A DNA stretch of 55,271 bases from Pelistega indica (GCF_000506865.1 NZ_AYSV01000070.1:1-55271), one strand, 5' to 3'; shown: positions 36,336 to 48,608, counted from the stretch's first letter. The notes: generated from the letters alone by a model not told the origin. Numbers and translations are program-made.

Positions 36336-36827
36336 ATGTTGCTTTCAGAACAGGCTTATAAATTGATTGATATTGAATTGGCGAAATATCCAGCCGATCA
36401 GCGTCAGTCAGCAGTCATGTCAGCATTGCGTATTGCGCAAACTGAGAAAGGCTGGGTTTCTCCAGAAATCATTGATGATGTCGCTAACTATATTGGTATG
36501 CCTCCTATTGCGGTACAAGAGGTAGCGACATTTTATAATATGTATGACCTTAAACCAGTGGGTCGTTTCAAAATTACTGTTTGTACAAACTTGCCGTGTG
36601 CTTTAAGAGACGGTGAAAAAACACTGGATTACCTAAAAGAACAATTGGGTATTGATGTGAATGAAACAACACCAGATGGGCTAGTTACTCTTAAAGAGGG
36701 TGAATGTATGGGCGCCTGTGGTGATGCACCTGTTTTATTGGTCAATAACCATCATATGTGTGTTCGCATGTCAAAAGAGCGCATTGATGAGATGTTAGCT
36801 GATATTCGCAAAGAGGGGCAAGCATGA
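36336..36827 (+). CDS. nuoE: NADH-quinone oxidoreductase subunit E
   Basis: This is the 24-kDa type subunit of the NADH-dehydrogenase module, carrying the [2Fe-2S] cluster N1a. The 163 residues have all four ligands: CTNLPC (about residues 86-91) and [11 protein letters not shown] (about residues 127-131). The end overlaps nuoF as ATGA, so NuoE and NuoF, which form one module, are translationally coupled. Confidence 0.97.
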   Translation: MLLSEQAYKLIDIELAKYPADQRQSAVMSALRIAQTEKGWVSPEIIDDVANYIGMPPIAVQEVATFYNMYDLKPVGRFKITVCTNLPCALRDGEKTLDYLKEQLGIDVNETTPDGLVTLKEGECMGACGDAPVLLVNNHHMCVRMSKERIDEMLADIRKEGQA

Positions 36828-38182
36828 GTTTTTTAGATAAGTATTCTCATGGTCTAGCACCAAATCCAGGCAATGATTTAGTCAATAGTATGGCACTGCA
36901 CGGACGCCATATTAAGCCTCAAATTCTTGCTGATTTGAATGGTGATAACTGGCATCTTGAGGATTATATTAAACGGGGTGGTTACGAAGCTGTTCGTAAA
37001 ATTCTCACAACAGGCATGACTCAAGAAGAAGTGATTGCTGAAGTAAAAGCATCTGGTTTACGTGGTCGTGGTGGTGCAGGTTTCCCGACAGGTCTAAAGT
37101 GGAGCTTTATGCCTCGTTCTTTCCCGGGTCAAAAATATATTGTTTGTAACTCGGATGAAGGTGAACCAGGAACATTCAAAGACCGTGATATTTTACGTTT
37201 TAATCCTCATGCAGTGATTGAAGGTATGATTATTGCTGGTTTTGCTATGGGTGTTAGTGTCGGTTATAACTATATCCACGGTGAAATTTTCGAAATCTAT
37301 CAACGTTTTGAACAAGCATTAGAAGAGGCGAGAGCAGCTGGTTTCCTAGGGGCTAATATTCTAGGAACAGATTTCAGCTTTCAGCTTCACGCTCATCATG
37401 GTTATGGTGCTTATGTATGCGGTGAAGAAACTGGTCTTTTAGAATCATTAGAAGGTAAAAAAGGTCAGCCACGTTTTAAACCACCGTTCCCAGCAAGCTT
37501 TGGTTTATATGGTAAACCAACAACGATTAATAATACTGAAACCTTTGCGGCTGTACCATGGATTATTCGCAATGGTGGTCAAGCGTATGCTGAGGTAGGT
37601 ATTCCAAATAATGGTGGTACAAAATTATTCTCTATCACCGGTGATGTAGAGCGTCCAGGAACTTACGAGATTCCTTTAGGTACTCCATTTTCTACATTGT
37701 TGGAGTTGGCTGGCGGTATGCGAAATGGAGCTAACCTAAAAGCTGTTATTCCTGGTGGATCAAGTGCACCAGTGATTCCAGGCAATATTATGATGGATTT
37801 AACCATGGATTATGACTCTATTTCAAAAGCAGGTTCAATGCTAGGGTCTGGTGCTGTAATCGTGATGGATGATACACGATGCATGGTCAAATCATTATTG
37901 AGATTATCTTATTTCTATTATGAAGAAAGCTGTGGTCAATGTACTCCTTGTCGTGAGGGTACTGGTTGGCTATATCGGATTGTGAATAGAATTGAGCATG
38001 GACAGGGTCGTCAAGAAGATTTAGACATGCTAGATACAGTAGCGGGTAATATTATGGGGCGTACGATTTGTGCGCTAGGTGATGCCGCTGCAATGCCAGT
38101 ACGTGGTTTCTTAAAACATTATCGTGATGAATTTGCGCACCACATTGAACATAAAAAATGTGTTGTAGCTCCTTATAAGTAG
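36824..38182 (+). CDS. nuoF: NADH-quinone oxidoreductase subunit F
   Basis: NuoF binds NADH and FMN and holds cluster N3. The 452 residues show the NADH-binding loop [19 protein letters not shown], the FMN region [15 protein letters not shown] and [16 protein letters not shown], and the cluster ligands in [12 protein letters not shown] with a further Cys in [12 protein letters not shown]. The ATG overlaps the nuoE stop. Confidence 0.97.
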   Translation: MSFLDKYSHGLAPNPGNDLVNSMALHGRHIKPQILADLNGDNWHLEDYIKRGGYEAVRKILTTGMTQEEVIAEVKASGLRGRGGAGFPTGLKWSFMPRSFPGQKYIVCNSDEGEPGTFKDRDILRFNPHAVIEGMIIAGFAMGVSVGYNYIHGEIFEIYQRFEQALEEARAAGFLGANILGTDFSFQLHAHHGYGAYVCGEETGLLESLEGKKGQPRFKPPFPASFGLYGKPTTINNTETFAAVPWIIRNGGQAYAEVGIPNNGGTKLFSITGDVERPGTYEIPLGTPFSTLLELAGGMRNGANLKAVIPGGSSAPVIPGNIMMDLTMDYDSISKAGSMLGSGAVIVMDDTRCMVKSLLRLSYFYYEESCGQCTPCREGTGWLYRIVNRIEHGQGRQEDLDMLDTVAGNIMGRTICALGDAAAMPVRGFLKHYRDEFAHHIEHKKCVVAPYK

Positions 38183-38189
38183 GTCAAAA

Positions 38190-40505
38190 ATGGTTGAATT
38201 GACTATTGATGGTAAAACAGTATCAGTTCCTGACGGTAGCATGGTAATGCATGCAGCCAACGAACTCGGTATTTATGTGCCACATTTTTGCTATCACAAG
38301 AAGTTATCTATTGCAGCTAACTGCCGTATGTGTTTAGTGGAAGTGGAAAAGGCTCCTAAAGCATTACCTGCCTGTGCAACACCAGTGACACAAGGTATGG
38401 TGGTTCATACAAACTCAGAAAAAGCAAAAGCGGCTCAAGAAGCGGTGATGGAATTTTTATTAATTAATCACCCATTAGATTGCCCAATTTGTGACCAAGG
38501 TGGTGAATGCCAGTTACAAGACTTAGCTGTTGGCTATGGTAAATCTGCTTCGCGCTATAAAGAAGAAAAACGTGTAGTGATGCATAAGTCAATGGGACCT
38601 TTGGTTTCTGCTGAGGAAATGTCGCGTTGTATTCAATGTACTCGTTGTGTTCGTTTCGGTCAGGAAGTCGCTGGTCAAATGGAACTTGGCATGTTAAATC
38701 GTGGTGAGCACTCAGAGATTACTTCATTTGTTGGTAAGGCTGTTGAGTCTGAACTATCTGGCAATATGATTGATATTTGTCCAGTGGGGGCTTTAACATC
38801 AAAACCTTTCCGTTATTCAGCGCGTACATGGGAGTTAGCTCGTCGTCGCTCTGTTAGTCCTCATGATAGTTTAGGTACTAACCTCGTTGTTCAGGTCAAA
38901 GGCGATCAAGTGATGCGTGTAGTGCCTTTTGAAAATGAAGAGGTAAATGAGTGCTGGATTAGCGATAAAGATCGTTGGTCATACGAAGGGTTGAATGTCG
39001 AAGATCGTCTCACAGTACCAATGGTGAGAGATGAGAACAATGTTTGGCGTGAGACCTCTTGGCAAGATGCACTCAAAGTGGCTACTGATGCGTTACAACA
39101 AATTGCTACTCATGACGGCCCAGAATATATTGGTGCGTTAACTAGTGAAACATCTACATTAGAAGAGTTAGCGTTACTAAAACGTTTATTCAATGGTTTA
39201 GGGTCTGCTAATGTGGATTCATTGTTGCGTAATAACGATGCGAACTTTGCGCGTGCATTCCAGGGAGCTCCTTGGTTAGGCATGCCAATCGCTGATTTAG
39301 ATACAGTAGACGGTGTTGTAGTAATCGGTTCATATTTACGTAAAGATCATCCATTAATGGCACAACGTTTACGTCAAGTAGCAAAACGTGGAGCTCGTAT
39401 CGTTTTAATTGATAGTTATGGTGAAGATCCTTTATTCCCTATTAGTGCTCGTTTAACAGTTGCGCCTAGTCAATTAGCTAATACAGTTGATGCTGTGGCT
39501 AAGGCAGTAGTTGCTCAAAAAGCAGGTCAGCAAGTGGATATGGCAGATCCAGTACAAGTCTTGGCAAGCCATCTAGTAGGTGGTACTAAGCCTGCTGTAT
39601 TCTTAGGTAATGCAGCAGTTGCGGCACCTGATGCTTCTCAAATTGTAGCTAAGGCACAAGATTTAGCACAAGCCTATGATGCAACATTAGGCTTCCTAAC
39701 TGCAGCAGCAAATACTGTGGGTGCTTATATCGTTGGTGCTGTTGCTCAAGGTGATGGATTGAGTGCTAAACAAATGGTTGATAACCAGTTAAAAGCTTAT
39801 GTGGTCTTACATGCTGAGCCTAAGTTTGATATTGAAAATGGCTTACAAGCAGAGAAAACATTAGCCAATGCATTTGGTATTGCACTAACTTCCTATAAGT
39901 CAGCCGCATCTTCTTGGGCTAAAGTGATGTTACCTGTAGCGCCATTTACTGAAACATCAGGTACATTTATTAATGCAGAAGGTCGTGTACAAAGCTTTAA
40001 AGGAGTTGTTGCTTCTCAAGGTCAATCACGTCCAGCATGGAAAGTCTTGCGTGTGATGGGTAATCTTTTACAATTCTCTGGTTTTGAGCAAGAGTCATCA
40101 GAGCAAGTTCGTGATGAGTTAGTTGGTACTAGTGTAGCAGCTAAACTTAATAATAAAGTCAATGTCATTGGTCAAGAAGTTCGTCGTGGTGAAGCTGAAA
40201 CAGGTTTAGAGCGTGTTGCAGAAGTATCTATTTATCGTACAGATGCTGTAGTAAGACGTGCTGAATCTTTACAAGCAACTGAGATCAGTAAAGCGCCAAA
40301 AGCACGGTTGAATGCTAATACATTAGCTTCTATGCAAGTGGCAATTGGTGATAAGGTAAGAGTGAAGTCTGCTAATGGTTCTGCAGAGTTTGTTGTTGAG
40401 GCAGACAACGACCTTGCTGACGGAACTATTCGTTTGGCTCAAGGATTTGATGAAACTGCGGTATTAGGTAATTCCTATGCCCGTTTAACTGTGGAGCGAA
40501 TCTAA
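38190..40505 (+). CDS. nuoG: NADH-quinone oxidoreductase subunit G
   Basis: This is the large iron-sulfur subunit of the peripheral arm. The 771 residues begin with a ferredoxin-like domain ([15 protein letters not shown], Cys in LPACATP), then the His/Cys cluster segment ([18 protein letters not shown]) and a 4Fe-4S motif ([10 protein letters not shown]). A molybdopterin-oxidoreductase-like domain without cofactor function follows. The C-terminal third is Ala-rich and less conserved. It follows nuoF by 7 bases. Confidence 0.96.
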   Translation: MVELTIDGKTVSVPDGSMVMHAANELGIYVPHFCYHKKLSIAANCRMCLVEVEKAPKALPACATPVTQGMVVHTNSEKAKAAQEAVMEFLLINHPLDCPICDQGGECQLQDLAVGYGKSASRYKEEKRVVMHKSMGPLVSAEEMSRCIQCTRCVRFGQEVAGQMELGMLNRGEHSEITSFVGKAVESELSGNMIDICPVGALTSKPFRYSARTWELARRRSVSPHDSLGTNLVVQVKGDQVMRVVPFENEEVNECWISDKDRWSYEGLNVEDRLTVPMVRDENNVWRETSWQDALKVATDALQQIATHDGPEYIGALTSETSTLEELALLKRLFNGLGSANVDSLLRNNDANFARAFQGAPWLGMPIADLDTVDGVVVIGSYLRKDHPLMAQRLRQVAKRGARIVLIDSYGEDPLFPISARLTVAPSQLANTVDAVAKAVVAQKAGQQVDMADPVQVLASHLVGGTKPAVFLGNAAVAAPDASQIVAKAQDLAQAYDATLGFLTAAANTVGAYIVGAVAQGDGLSAKQMVDNQLKAYVVLHAEPKFDIENGLQAEKTLANAFGIALTSYKSAASSWAKVMLPVAPFTETSGTFINAEGRVQSFKGVVASQGQSRPAWKVLRVMGNLLQFSGFEQESSEQVRDELVGTSVAAKLNNKVNVIGQEVRRGEAETGLERVAEVSIYRTDAVVRRAESLQATEISKAPKARLNANTLASMQVAIGDKVRVKSANGSAEFVVEADNDLADGTIRLAQGFDETAVLGNSYARLTVERI

Positions 40506-40506
40506 A

Positions 40507-41607
40507 ATGGATATTTGGTCTTGGTTCACAGATGGTATAGCTGCGCTTAATACCTGGGGTATTAACCTTATTGGTGAAACAGCGTGGTTAGTCATTTGGT
40601 CAATCATTAAAATTTTAGTGATTGCATTGCCAATTATTATCTGTGTGGCTTTCTTAACATTATGGGAACGTCGCATGATTGGTTATATGCATATCCGTCG
40701 CGGTCCAAATAGAGTGGGGCCTGGTGGTATTCTACAGCCATTTGCGGACGTACTAAAGTTATTAACAAAAGAAGTTATTGTTCCTTCAAAGTCAAACAAA
40801 ATTTTGTATATTGTGGCTCCAATCTTGACATTAGTTCCCGCATTAGCGGCTTGGGCTGTGATACCTTTTGGTCCTGAAGCTGTATTGGCTAATATCAATG
40901 CAGGATTATTGTTTGTGATGGCTGTGACGTCATTAGGTGTATATGGTGTGATTCTTGCAGGTTGGGCATCAAACTCCAAATATCCATTTATTGCCGCTAT
41001 GCGTGCATCAGCGCAAATGATTTCATATGAATTGGCGATGGGTTTTGTATTACTAACTGTGTTGCTTGTGTCTGGTACGCTAAATATGAATGGTATTGTG
41101 ACAACACAAACAAAGGGTTGGTTTGCTGATTTAGGACTAACATTCCTTTCTTGGAACTGGTTACCATTATTACCATTGTTCGTTATTTATGTGATTTCAA
41201 CAGTTGCGGAGACAAACCGTCATCCATTTGATGTGGTTGAGGGTGAGTCTGAGATCGTAGCTGGTCATATGGTGGAATATTCTGGTATGGGCTTTGCAAT
41301 GTTCTTCTTAGCAGAGTATGCCAATATGATTCTTTTATCAGCAATGGCATCAATTTTATTCCTTGGTGGTTGGTCTAGTCCTTTAGACTTTGCGCCATTT
41401 AATATGATTCCAGGTTGGCTATGGTTAGGCATCAAGGCTTTTGTTGTTGTGTCGTTCTTTATTTGGTTCCGTGCATCATTCCCACGTTATCGTTATGACC
41501 AAATTATGCGTTTGGGGTGGAAAATTTTCATCCCATTAACAGGTATTTGGTTAGTAGTTGTGGCGATTTGGATGCAAACACCATTTAATATTTGGACCCA
41601 TAACTAA
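40507..41607 (+). CDS. nuoH: NADH-quinone oxidoreductase subunit H
   Basis: This membrane subunit links the quinone site to the proton pumps. The 366 residues have about eight to nine helices and the conserved loops [20 protein letters not shown] and [20 protein letters not shown], where the acidic residues form the entrance to the proton path. [20 protein letters not shown] is near the C-terminus. It starts 1 base after nuoG. Confidence 0.97.
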   Translation: MDIWSWFTDGIAALNTWGINLIGETAWLVIWSIIKILVIALPIIICVAFLTLWERRMIGYMHIRRGPNRVGPGGILQPFADVLKLLTKEVIVPSKSNKILYIVAPILTLVPALAAWAVIPFGPEAVLANINAGLLFVMAVTSLGVYGVILAGWASNSKYPFIAAMRASAQMISYELAMGFVLLTVLLVSGTLNMNGIVTTQTKGWFADLGLTFLSWNWLPLLPLFVIYVISTVAETNRHPFDVVEGESEIVAGHMVEYSGMGFAMFFLAEYANMILLSAMASILFLGGWSSPLDFAPFNMIPGWLWLGIKAFVVVSFFIWFRASFPRYRYDQIMRLGWKIFIPLTGIWLVVVAIWMQTPFNIWTHN

Positions 41608-41619
41608 GGAGTAGGTAAG

Positions 41620-42105
41620 ATGAGTTTTAAAAATCACTTTGGAAGCCTATTCTTGACTGAGTTACTCAAGGGTATGGCATTAACAGGTAAATATTTCTTC
41701 AAGCCAAAATTTACCTTACGTTATCCATATGAAAAGACACCGATGTCACCACGTTTTCGTGGTTTACATGCACAACGCCGATATGCTAATGGTGAAGAGC
41801 GTTGTATTGCCTGTAAATTATGTGAAGCTATTTGTCCAGCAATGGCAATTAGTATTGAGTCTGAAGAACGAGCAGACGGTAGTCGCCGTACTAAGCGTTA
41901 TGACATTGACTTAACCAAATGTATTTTCTGTGGTTTTTGTGAAGAAAGTTGTCCTGTCGATGCGATTGTGGAAACACATATTCACGAATATCACGGAGAA
42001 AAACGTGGTGATTTATATTTCACTAAAGATATGCTTTTAGCCGTTGGTGATAAGTATGAACCAGAAATTGCAGCGCGTCGTGAAGCTGATGCGCCTTATC
42101 GATAG
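41620..42105 (+). CDS. nuoI: NADH-quinone oxidoreductase subunit I
   Basis: This 23-kDa type ferredoxin subunit holds clusters N6a and N6b, which feed N2. The 161 residues carry two perfect 4Fe-4S motifs: [16 protein letters not shown] and [16 protein letters not shown]. The N-terminus includes an amphipathic stretch that lies on the membrane. It is preceded by AAGGAG. Confidence 0.97.
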   Translation: MSFKNHFGSLFLTELLKGMALTGKYFFKPKFTLRYPYEKTPMSPRFRGLHAQRRYANGEERCIACKLCEAICPAMAISIESEERADGSRRTKRYDIDLTKCIFCGFCEESCPVDAIVETHIHEYHGEKRGDLYFTKDMLLAVGDKYEPEIAARREADAPYR

Positions 42106-42119
42106 GGCAGGTGAATAAC

Positions 42120-42740
42120 ATGATATTTTCAACTGTGTTATTTTATATTTTAGCGGTAGTGCTCATTTATGCATCGGTGCGAGTCATATTAGCACGCCAT
42201 CCAGTAGTTGCTGTATTACACCTTATTTTAGGGTTCTTTACAGCATCAATGCTGTGGATTTTGATTGGCGCAGAATTTCTCGGGCTATTACTGATTGTGG
42301 TATATGTAGGAGCAGTGATGGTGCTGTTCTTATTCGTAGTGATGATGATTGATGTCGTTCCAGAATCATTACGTAGTAGTTTTAGAACTTACTTGCCTAT
42401 CGGTATCGTTGTGGGAGGTATTATGGTGACTGAAGTGGCCTTTGTATTAGGGTCAGCTTATTTAAATACACCAGCACCTGCTACCTTGCCTGAAGGTTAT
42501 AACAATACACTAGAGTTAGGTATAGCGATGTATACTCAATACTCATTTGCAATTCAAGTGGGTGCGTTGATTCTTTTAGTGGGTATGATTTCAGCGATTG
42601 CCTTAACATTACGTGATCGTAAGAACCGTAAATATATTCTTGCTAGTGATCAGTTATATGTCAAAGCAAAAGATCGTGTACGTTTAGTGGATATGAAATC
42701 AGAAGTGGACACTCCTAATGTTGATGGGGGTGAAAAATAA
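42120..42740 (+). CDS. nuoJ: NADH-quinone oxidoreductase subunit J
   Basis: This is a membrane subunit of the proton-pumping arm. I chose ATG at 42120 (206 residues) over the GTG at 42111 because AGGTGA lies 5 bases before it and the protein then starts [12 protein letters not shown], as usual. Five helices are visible, with [20 protein letters not shown] corresponding to helix 3 and its pi-bulge region. The C-terminal 40 residues are hydrophilic. The stop overlaps the nuoK start (TAATG). Confidence 0.94.
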   Translation: MIFSTVLFYILAVVLIYASVRVILARHPVVAVLHLILGFFTASMLWILIGAEFLGLLLIVVYVGAVMVLFLFVVMMIDVVPESLRSSFRTYLPIGIVVGGIMVTEVAFVLGSAYLNTPAPATLPEGYNNTLELGIAMYTQYSFAIQVGALILLVGMISAIALTLRDRKNRKYILASDQLYVKAKDRVRLVDMKSEVDTPNVDGGEK

Positions 42741-43063
42741 TGACTATTACTCTAGCGCATTACCTTATTCTTGGTGCAATTTTATTTGCATTAGGTATTT
42801 TTGGTATTTTCTTTAATCGTCGCAACTTGATTAGCTTGCTAATGTCAATTGAATTGATGTTATTAGCTGTCAATATAAATTTTGTGGCATTTTCTGTATG
42901 GCATCCTGTAAATGGCTTACCTGATACAGCGGGTCAAATTTTTGTGTTTTTTATTCTTACGGTGGCTGCCTCTGAAGCGGCAATTGGTTTAGCGATTTTA
43001 GTATTACTATTCCGTAAGATTAATTCTATTAATGTAGACGACGTAGCTCGTCTAAAAGGGTAA
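42740..43063 (+). CDS. nuoK: NADH-quinone oxidoreductase subunit K
   Basis: This small membrane subunit is related to MrpC. The 107 residues have three helices and include the two conserved membrane glutamates of the proton path, in [17 protein letters not shown] and [19 protein letters not shown]. It overlaps nuoJ by one base. Confidence 0.97.
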   Translation: MTITLAHYLILGAILFALGIFGIFFNRRNLISLLMSIELMLLAVNINFVAFSVWHPVNGLPDTAGQIFVFFILTVAASEAAIGLAILVLLFRKINSINVDDVARLKG

Positions 43064-43074
43064 GGGGATTAAGA

Positions 43075-45099
43075 ATGACAACATTTTCTCCTATTCTCTT
43101 AGCATGCATTGCCTTTGCACCATTGCTAGGTGCAATTTTGGCAGGCTTATTTGGTACAGGCTTTTTGGGGAATTGTGTGAGCCGTAGAGGATCGCATATG
43201 GTGACGATTGCATTAGTTGCTTTCTCAGCGATTGCCTCAATTTTTGTACTGTACCAAGTCATTATGCATGATGCCTATTTTAATGACTCAATCTATACGT
43301 GGAGCATGATTGGCAACATTAAGATTGATATAGGATTTTTAATTGATCCTTTAAGTGCATTAATGATGGTTGTAGTCACATCAGTTTCATTGATGGTACA
43401 TATCTACACGATTGGCTATATGGCTGATGACCCCGGCTACCAACGCTTCTTTGCCTATATTTCATTATTCACCTTCTCTATGTTAATGCTAGTGATGGGT
43501 AATAATATGTTGCTATTGTTCTTTGGTTGGGAAGCAGTAGGTTTAGTCTCTTATCTACTTATCGGTTTCTGGTATACCAAAGATACCGCCATTTTTGCGA
43601 ACATGAAAGCATTCTTGGTAAACCGTGTGGGTGACTTTGGATTTATCCTAGGTATTGGTTTACTTTTTGCTTTCACTGGTTCAATGAATTACGATCAAAT
43701 TTTTGCAAAAACGCAAGAATTAAATCAGGTCACTGTTTTAGGTGATTGGCATATGCTGACTCTCGCATGTATTTGCCTATTCATTGGTGCTATGGGTAAA
43801 TCAGCTCAAGTGCCATTACATGCATGGTTACCTGACTCAATGGAAGGTCCTACTCCTATTTCAGCGTTAATTCATGCGGCAACCATGGTGACAGCAGGTA
43901 TCTTTATGGTATCACGCTTCTCTCCAATCTATGAGTTAGCTCCTAGTGCTTTATCATTGATTATTGTGGTGGGCGCAATTGGTGCGTTATTCTTAGGTAT
44001 CTTGGGTCTTATCCAAAACGATATTAAACGCGTTGTGGCTTACTCAACATTATCGCAACTTGGTTATATGACTGTAGCACTAGGAGCATCTGCTTACTCA
44101 GTGGCAGTATTCCACTTAATGACACATGCTTTCTTTAAAGCATTATTGTTCTTGGGAGCTGGTTCAGTCATTATTGGTATGCATCATGACCAAGATATTC
44201 GTAATATGGGTGGTTTACGCAAATATATGCCAATCACTTGGATTACTTTCTTAATTGGTACATTATCACTAGTTGGTACACCGTTCTTCTCAGGTTTTTA
44301 TTCGAAAGAGCATGTTATTGAGGCTGCCCACCATGCAAGTGTTTGGGGTTCCGGCTTTGCTTATTATGCAACTCTGATCGGTGTATTCGTGACATCTCTT
44401 TACTCTTTCCGTGTTTACTTCTTAGTGTTCCATGGTAAAGAGAGATTTGATACGACAGACCATGCACATAATGATCATCACGATAATCACGGACATGATG
44501 ATCATGGACATCATGGTGGTAAACCACACGAGTCACCATGGGTCGTAACCTTGCCATTAGTGGTATTAGCTATTCCGTCAGTCGGCATTGGTGCTTGGGC
44601 AGTTGATGCATTGTTATTTGGTGGTTACTTTAAAGATGTTATCTTTACTGGTGGCGAACATAGCACAGCAATGCCTGCATTAGCAGAACATTTCCACGGT
44701 TGGGTAGAGTATGGTATTCACGCATTTACTACGTTACCATTCTGGTTAATGGTAGCAGGTTTAGTTGTAGCCTTATATGGGTATGTGATTAATCCTTCAT
44801 TACCTCCTAAGATTTATAAAGCATTCTCTGGCGTGAATCGTGTTCTTGAAAACAAATACTATGTAGATTGGATTTATGAGAATGTATTTGCACGAGGAGC
44901 ACGTAGCTTAGGTAAGTTATTCTGGAATGTCGGCGATAAAGGTATTATTGAAGGCATCCTTATTGGTGGTTCAACCCGTTTAGTCGGTTTAGTAGCGGCA
45001 ATTAGCCGAGTACTACAATCAGGTCATATTTATCATTATGCGTTTGCAATGATTGCGGGTTTAATCGTATTAATTTCTTTCTTTGTTTTGGTGAAATAA
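43075..45099 (+). CDS. nuoL: NADH-quinone oxidoreductase subunit L
   Basis: This is the distal antiporter-like proton pump with the long lateral helix. The 674 residues show GWEAVGLVSYLLIGFWY (conserved Glu), the Lys-containing AMGKSAQVPLHAWLPDSMEG, and ALIHAATMVTAGIFMV. Between about residues 462 and 490 a histidine-rich loop (HAHNDHHDNHGHDDHGHHGG) is inserted; similar but shorter His-rich loops occur in NuoL of related Betaproteobacteria. The C-terminus carries the lateral helix region. Confidence 0.96.
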   Translation: MTTFSPILLACIAFAPLLGAILAGLFGTGFLGNCVSRRGSHMVTIALVAFSAIASIFVLYQVIMHDAYFNDSIYTWSMIGNIKIDIGFLIDPLSALMMVVVTSVSLMVHIYTIGYMADDPGYQRFFAYISLFTFSMLMLVMGNNMLLLFFGWEAVGLVSYLLIGFWYTKDTAIFANMKAFLVNRVGDFGFILGIGLLFAFTGSMNYDQIFAKTQELNQVTVLGDWHMLTLACICLFIGAMGKSAQVPLHAWLPDSMEGPTPISALIHAATMVTAGIFMVSRFSPIYELAPSALSLIIVVGAIGALFLGILGLIQNDIKRVVAYSTLSQLGYMTVALGASAYSVAVFHLMTHAFFKALLFLGAGSVIIGMHHDQDIRNMGGLRKYMPITWITFLIGTLSLVGTPFFSGFYSKEHVIEAAHHASVWGSGFAYYATLIGVFVTSLYSFRVYFLVFHGKERFDTTDHAHNDHHDNHGHDDHGHHGGKPHESPWVVTLPLVVLAIPSVGIGAWAVDALLFGGYFKDVIFTGGEHSTAMPALAEHFHGWVEYGIHAFTTLPFWLMVAGLVVALYGYVINPSLPPKIYKAFSGVNRVLENKYYVDWIYENVFARGARSLGKLFWNVGDKGIIEGILIGGSTRLVGLVAAISRVLQSGHIYHYAFAMIAGLIVLISFFVLVK

Positions 45100-45109
45100 G
45101 GGCGGCGAA

Positions 45110-46591
45110 ATGACATCAACTATTCCATGGCTTTCCTTATCGATTTTTGTACCCATTATTGCTGGTATTTTAGTATTAGTTTTTGGGCGAGATGATCGCG
45201 CAGACTATACGAGAAAAATGGCATTGATTGGTGCAATAGTCAGTTTTTTAGTAACGTTACCTATTATCGCGGGCTTTGACGCATCTACAGCAGATATGCA
45301 GTTTGTAGAGCAAGTAGCTTGGATTGATGCCTTTAATGTATCTTACCATTTAGGTGTGGACGGTATCAGTGTATGGTTTGTGATCCTAACCGCATTTATT
45401 ACCATTATGGTGGTAGTAGCTGGTTGGGAGGTTATCACTAGCCGAGTAGCGCAATACATGGCCGCTTTCTTAATCCTTTCTGGATTAATGGTAGGTGTGT
45501 TTGTCGCATTAGATGGCTTGCTTTTCTATGTATTTTTCGAAGCAACGCTTATTCCTATGTATATTATTATTGGTGTTTGGGGAGGACCAAATCGTGTTTA
45601 TGCCGCCTTCAAATTCTTTTTATATACATTGCTAGGTTCTTTACTAACACTGATTGCGTTTATTTATTTGTATACTCAAACAGGCACGTTTGATATTGCG
45701 ACATGGCAAAAATTGCCTTTAGGTATGACGCCACAACTATTCATTTTCTTTGCCTTGTTTGCAGCCTTTGCTGTTAAAGTACCGATGTGGCCAGTTCATA
45801 CTTGGTTGCCTGATGCTCACGTTGAAGCGCCTACAGGTGGTTCAATTGTACTTGCAGCGATTATGTTGAAATTAGGTGCGTATGGTTTCTTGCGTTTCTC
45901 TTTACCTATCGCTCCTGATGCATCACAAAGCATGGCAGGTTTAATGATTGCATTATCATTAATTGCGGTGATTTATATTGGTCTTGTAGCAATTGTTCAG
46001 GACGATATGAAAAAATTGGTTGCCTATTCTTCTGTGGCACATATGGCATTTGTGACCTTAGGCTTCTTTATGTTTAATACAACAGGTCTTGAGGGTGCTA
46101 TTATCCAAATGATTTCACATGGCTTCGTCTCTGGTGCGATGTTTATGTGTATCGGTGTACTTTATGATCGCTTACATTCACGTCGTATTGCTGATTACGG
46201 TGGTGTGATTAATGTGATGCCAAAATTTGTGACTTTCTTTGTATTGTTCTCTATGGCAAATAGTGGTTTACCAGCGACAAGTGGATTCGTTGGTGAGTTC
46301 TATGTGATTTTAGGTGCGGTGGAATATAATTTCTGGATTGGTCTATTAACGGCAACCGCATTAATTTTGGGTGCTTCTTACTCATTATGGATGGTTAAAC
46401 GTGTTGCGTATGGTTCAGTCAAAAATCCACATGTAGCAGAAATGAGTGATATTAATAAACGTGAATTTGCTGTCCTCGCTTGTTTAGCTGTATTTACATT
46501 ATTTATGGGTGTATATCCACAAGCATTTACAGATGTTATTCACGTTTCAGCACAAAACTTACTTGAGCATGTTGCTCAATCTAAACTGTAG
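45110..46591 (+). CDS. nuoM: NADH-quinone oxidoreductase subunit M
   Basis: This is an antiporter-like proton pump of complex I. The 493 residues have about fourteen helices. LLFYVFFEATLIPMYIIIG carries the key glutamate, FAVKVPMWPVHTWLPDAHVE the key lysine, and VAYSSVAHMAFVTLGFF is the second broken helix. It follows nuoL by 10 bases and precedes nuoN by 12. Confidence 0.97.
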   Translation: MTSTIPWLSLSIFVPIIAGILVLVFGRDDRADYTRKMALIGAIVSFLVTLPIIAGFDASTADMQFVEQVAWIDAFNVSYHLGVDGISVWFVILTAFITIMVVVAGWEVITSRVAQYMAAFLILSGLMVGVFVALDGLLFYVFFEATLIPMYIIIGVWGGPNRVYAAFKFFLYTLLGSLLTLIAFIYLYTQTGTFDIATWQKLPLGMTPQLFIFFALFAAFAVKVPMWPVHTWLPDAHVEAPTGGSIVLAAIMLKLGAYGFLRFSLPIAPDASQSMAGLMIALSLIAVIYIGLVAIVQDDMKKLVAYSSVAHMAFVTLGFFMFNTTGLEGAIIQMISHGFVSGAMFMCIGVLYDRLHSRRIADYGGVINVMPKFVTFFVLFSMANSGLPATSGFVGEFYVILGAVEYNFWIGLLTATALILGASYSLWMVKRVAYGSVKNPHVAEMSDINKREFAVLACLAVFTLFMGVYPQAFTDVIHVSAQNLLEHVAQSKL

Positions 46592-46603
46592 GCTAGGACA
46601 ATA

Positions 46604-48088
46604 ATGGATAATCAATTTAATTTTGTACTCGCATTACCGGAAATTGTTCTCTGTATTTTGGCAACCGGTATTCTACTTGTAGAGGCTTTTGCGAAATCGA
46701 AAGATAGTGCATTAAGTTACACACTATCAATAGTCTCATTAGTTGTTGTGTGTATTATCTCTTTATTCCAATGGAATAGTGGGGTAGATGGAACGACTTT
46801 TTATCAACAATTTACAGTTGATCCATTAGCACACCTATTAAAAGTATTTTCATACATTGCTGTACTTGTTACGTTAATCTATAGCCGCACGTATTTAGTC
46901 GAGCGTTTTATGGTGAAAGGTGGTGAGTACTATGCCTTAACACTTTATGCTTTACTAGGTCAAATGGTGATGATTTCTGCGTCAAGCATGTTAACTATTT
47001 ACCTTGGTTTAGAGTTAATGTCATTGGCGTTATATGCGCTAGTTGCTGTCCGCCGTGACCATTTAGGTAGCATTGAGTCTGCGATGAAATACTATATTCT
47101 TGGCTCTTTAGCTTCTGGCTTTATGCTCTATGGTATCTCAATGGTGTATGGTGCGACTGGCTATGTAAATTTAGCTGATGTCGCGCAAGCATTACATTCA
47201 GGTAAATATGAGCAAATGGCATTTGTATTAGGTGTTGTATTTGTCGTAGGTGGTATTGCCTTCAAACTTGGAGCGGTGCCTTTCCATATGTGGATTCCTG
47301 ACGTTTATCAGGGAGCACCAACAGCAGTTACGTTGACTATTGCTGCGGCTCCAAAATTAGCGGCTTTTGCGATGGCATTACGCTTATTAGTTGAGACGAT
47401 GAATGCTGTGTCAATCAGTTGGCAACCAATGTTAATTATCTTAGCAGTGTTATCACTTGCGATTGGTAACTTGACAGCGATTATGCAAACTAACTTTAAA
47501 CGTATGCTTGCCTACTCGACTATTTCACATATTGGTTTTGTGTTGCTAGGTTTATTGTCGGGTGTTTCTGATGGTAAATTGACTAGTGGAGCCTATGGTG
47601 CATCATTGTTCTACATGATTACCTATGTGTTAACAACATTAGCTTCATTTGGTGTGGTGTTAATCCTTAGCCGTAATCATTTCGAAAGTGAAGAGATTAG
47701 CGATTTAGCAGGTTTAAATAAACGCAATCCATTACTGGCATTTGCTATCTTAATCTTGATGTTCTCGTTAGCAGGTATTCCTCCATTAGTAGGATTCTAT
47801 GCTAAATTGGTTGTGCTTCAAGCCGCATTAGCAGCGGGTCATATTGCACTAACAGTGATTGCTGTACTGTTCTCATTAATTGGTGCTTTTTACTATCTAA
47901 GAGTAGTGAAAACAGTCTACTTTGATGAGCCACCAGTAAATGCACCTGCTATCGGTAACCAAGTAAGTTTCCGTAGTGGTGTATTATCAGTGAATGGTTT
48001 CTTAATTGTGTTGCTAGGTATTTTACCTGGCGCTTTATTAACACTATGTGTCCAAGTGATTGATGCTTCACTTAAATTTGGACAATAA
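46604..48088 (+). CDS. nuoN: NADH-quinone oxidoreductase subunit N
   Basis: This is the third antiporter-like pump and the last nuo gene. The 494 residues include [20 protein letters not shown] with its conserved glutamate, [20 protein letters not shown] with the lysine, and [17 protein letters not shown]. Membrane helices fill the length. It completes an uninterrupted operon nuoA to nuoN. Confidence 0.97.
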   Translation: MDNQFNFVLALPEIVLCILATGILLVEAFAKSKDSALSYTLSIVSLVVVCIISLFQWNSGVDGTTFYQQFTVDPLAHLLKVFSYIAVLVTLIYSRTYLVERFMVKGGEYYALTLYALLGQMVMISASSMLTIYLGLELMSLALYALVAVRRDHLGSIESAMKYYILGSLASGFMLYGISMVYGATGYVNLADVAQALHSGKYEQMAFVLGVVFVVGGIAFKLGAVPFHMWIPDVYQGAPTAVTLTIAAAPKLAAFAMALRLLVETMNAVSISWQPMLIILAVLSLAIGNLTAIMQTNFKRMLAYSTISHIGFVLLGLLSGVSDGKLTSGAYGASLFYMITYVLTTLASFGVVLILSRNHFESEEISDLAGLNKRNPLLAFAILILMFSLAGIPPLVGFYAKLVVLQAALAAGHIALTVIAVLFSLIGAFYYLRVVKTVYFDEPPVNAPAIGNQVSFRSGVLSVNGFLIVLLGILPGALLTLCVQVIDASLKFGQ

Positions 48089-48110
48089 TTAGTTTTTTTG
48101 AATAAGTAGT

Positions 48111-48608
48111 ATGTATCCAGAAATATCCGTTTGGTTAATTATATTGTTGGCGATTGTTTGTGCTAATTTGCCGTTTTTGACCAAGCGGATATTTGCTTTT
48201 GTCCCTTATCAACTTAAGGGTGAGCCAGAAAAATTTGCTGGGTTTTATACGGCAAGAGCATTAATATCATATGTGTTGATGGGGTTCACGTTTTATCTAT
48301 TATCTGAACCTGCTTTTCCTCTTAGTGCTAAACTCTTTGCGCTATTTGTATATATATTGATTTTTATGGCACCAGGCTATTTTTATGGCAAATATATTTC
48401 GTATAAAAATATTGGTATTGAATTGCTAGAGTTGATTCTTGCTATCTGTTTTGTCGCTGCTGTGGGCTTCTTTATTGAATCTTACTATGCCAATAAATAT
48501 ACACAAAGCTGGCAATTTTACGCTATAGGTATTTGTATTTTCTTGGTGCTATCTTTTCCAGGATTTGTGTGGCGACATTTGATGCGTCATCCAAAATCTG
48601 CTTCCTAG
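48111..48608 (+). CDS. DUF2818 family membrane protein
   Basis: The 165 residues form about five hydrophobic segments, with SVWLIILLAIVCANLPFLTK at the N-terminus and ILVLSFPGFVWRHL-like sequence at the C-terminus, features I recognise from the DUF2818 proteins that follow nuoN in Burkholderiales. It is longer than the roughly 100-residue Bordetella form as I remember it. A function in complex I assembly or stability is plausible from position only. The ribosome site is weak. It ends convergently with the exonuclease gene. Confidence 0.72.
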   Translation: MYPEISVWLIILLAIVCANLPFLTKRIFAFVPYQLKGEPEKFAGFYTARALISYVLMGFTFYLLSEPAFPLSAKLFALFVYILIFMAPGYFYGKYISYKNIGIELLELILAICFVAAVGFFIESYYANKYTQSWQFYAIGICIFLVLSFPGFVWRHLMRHPKSAS

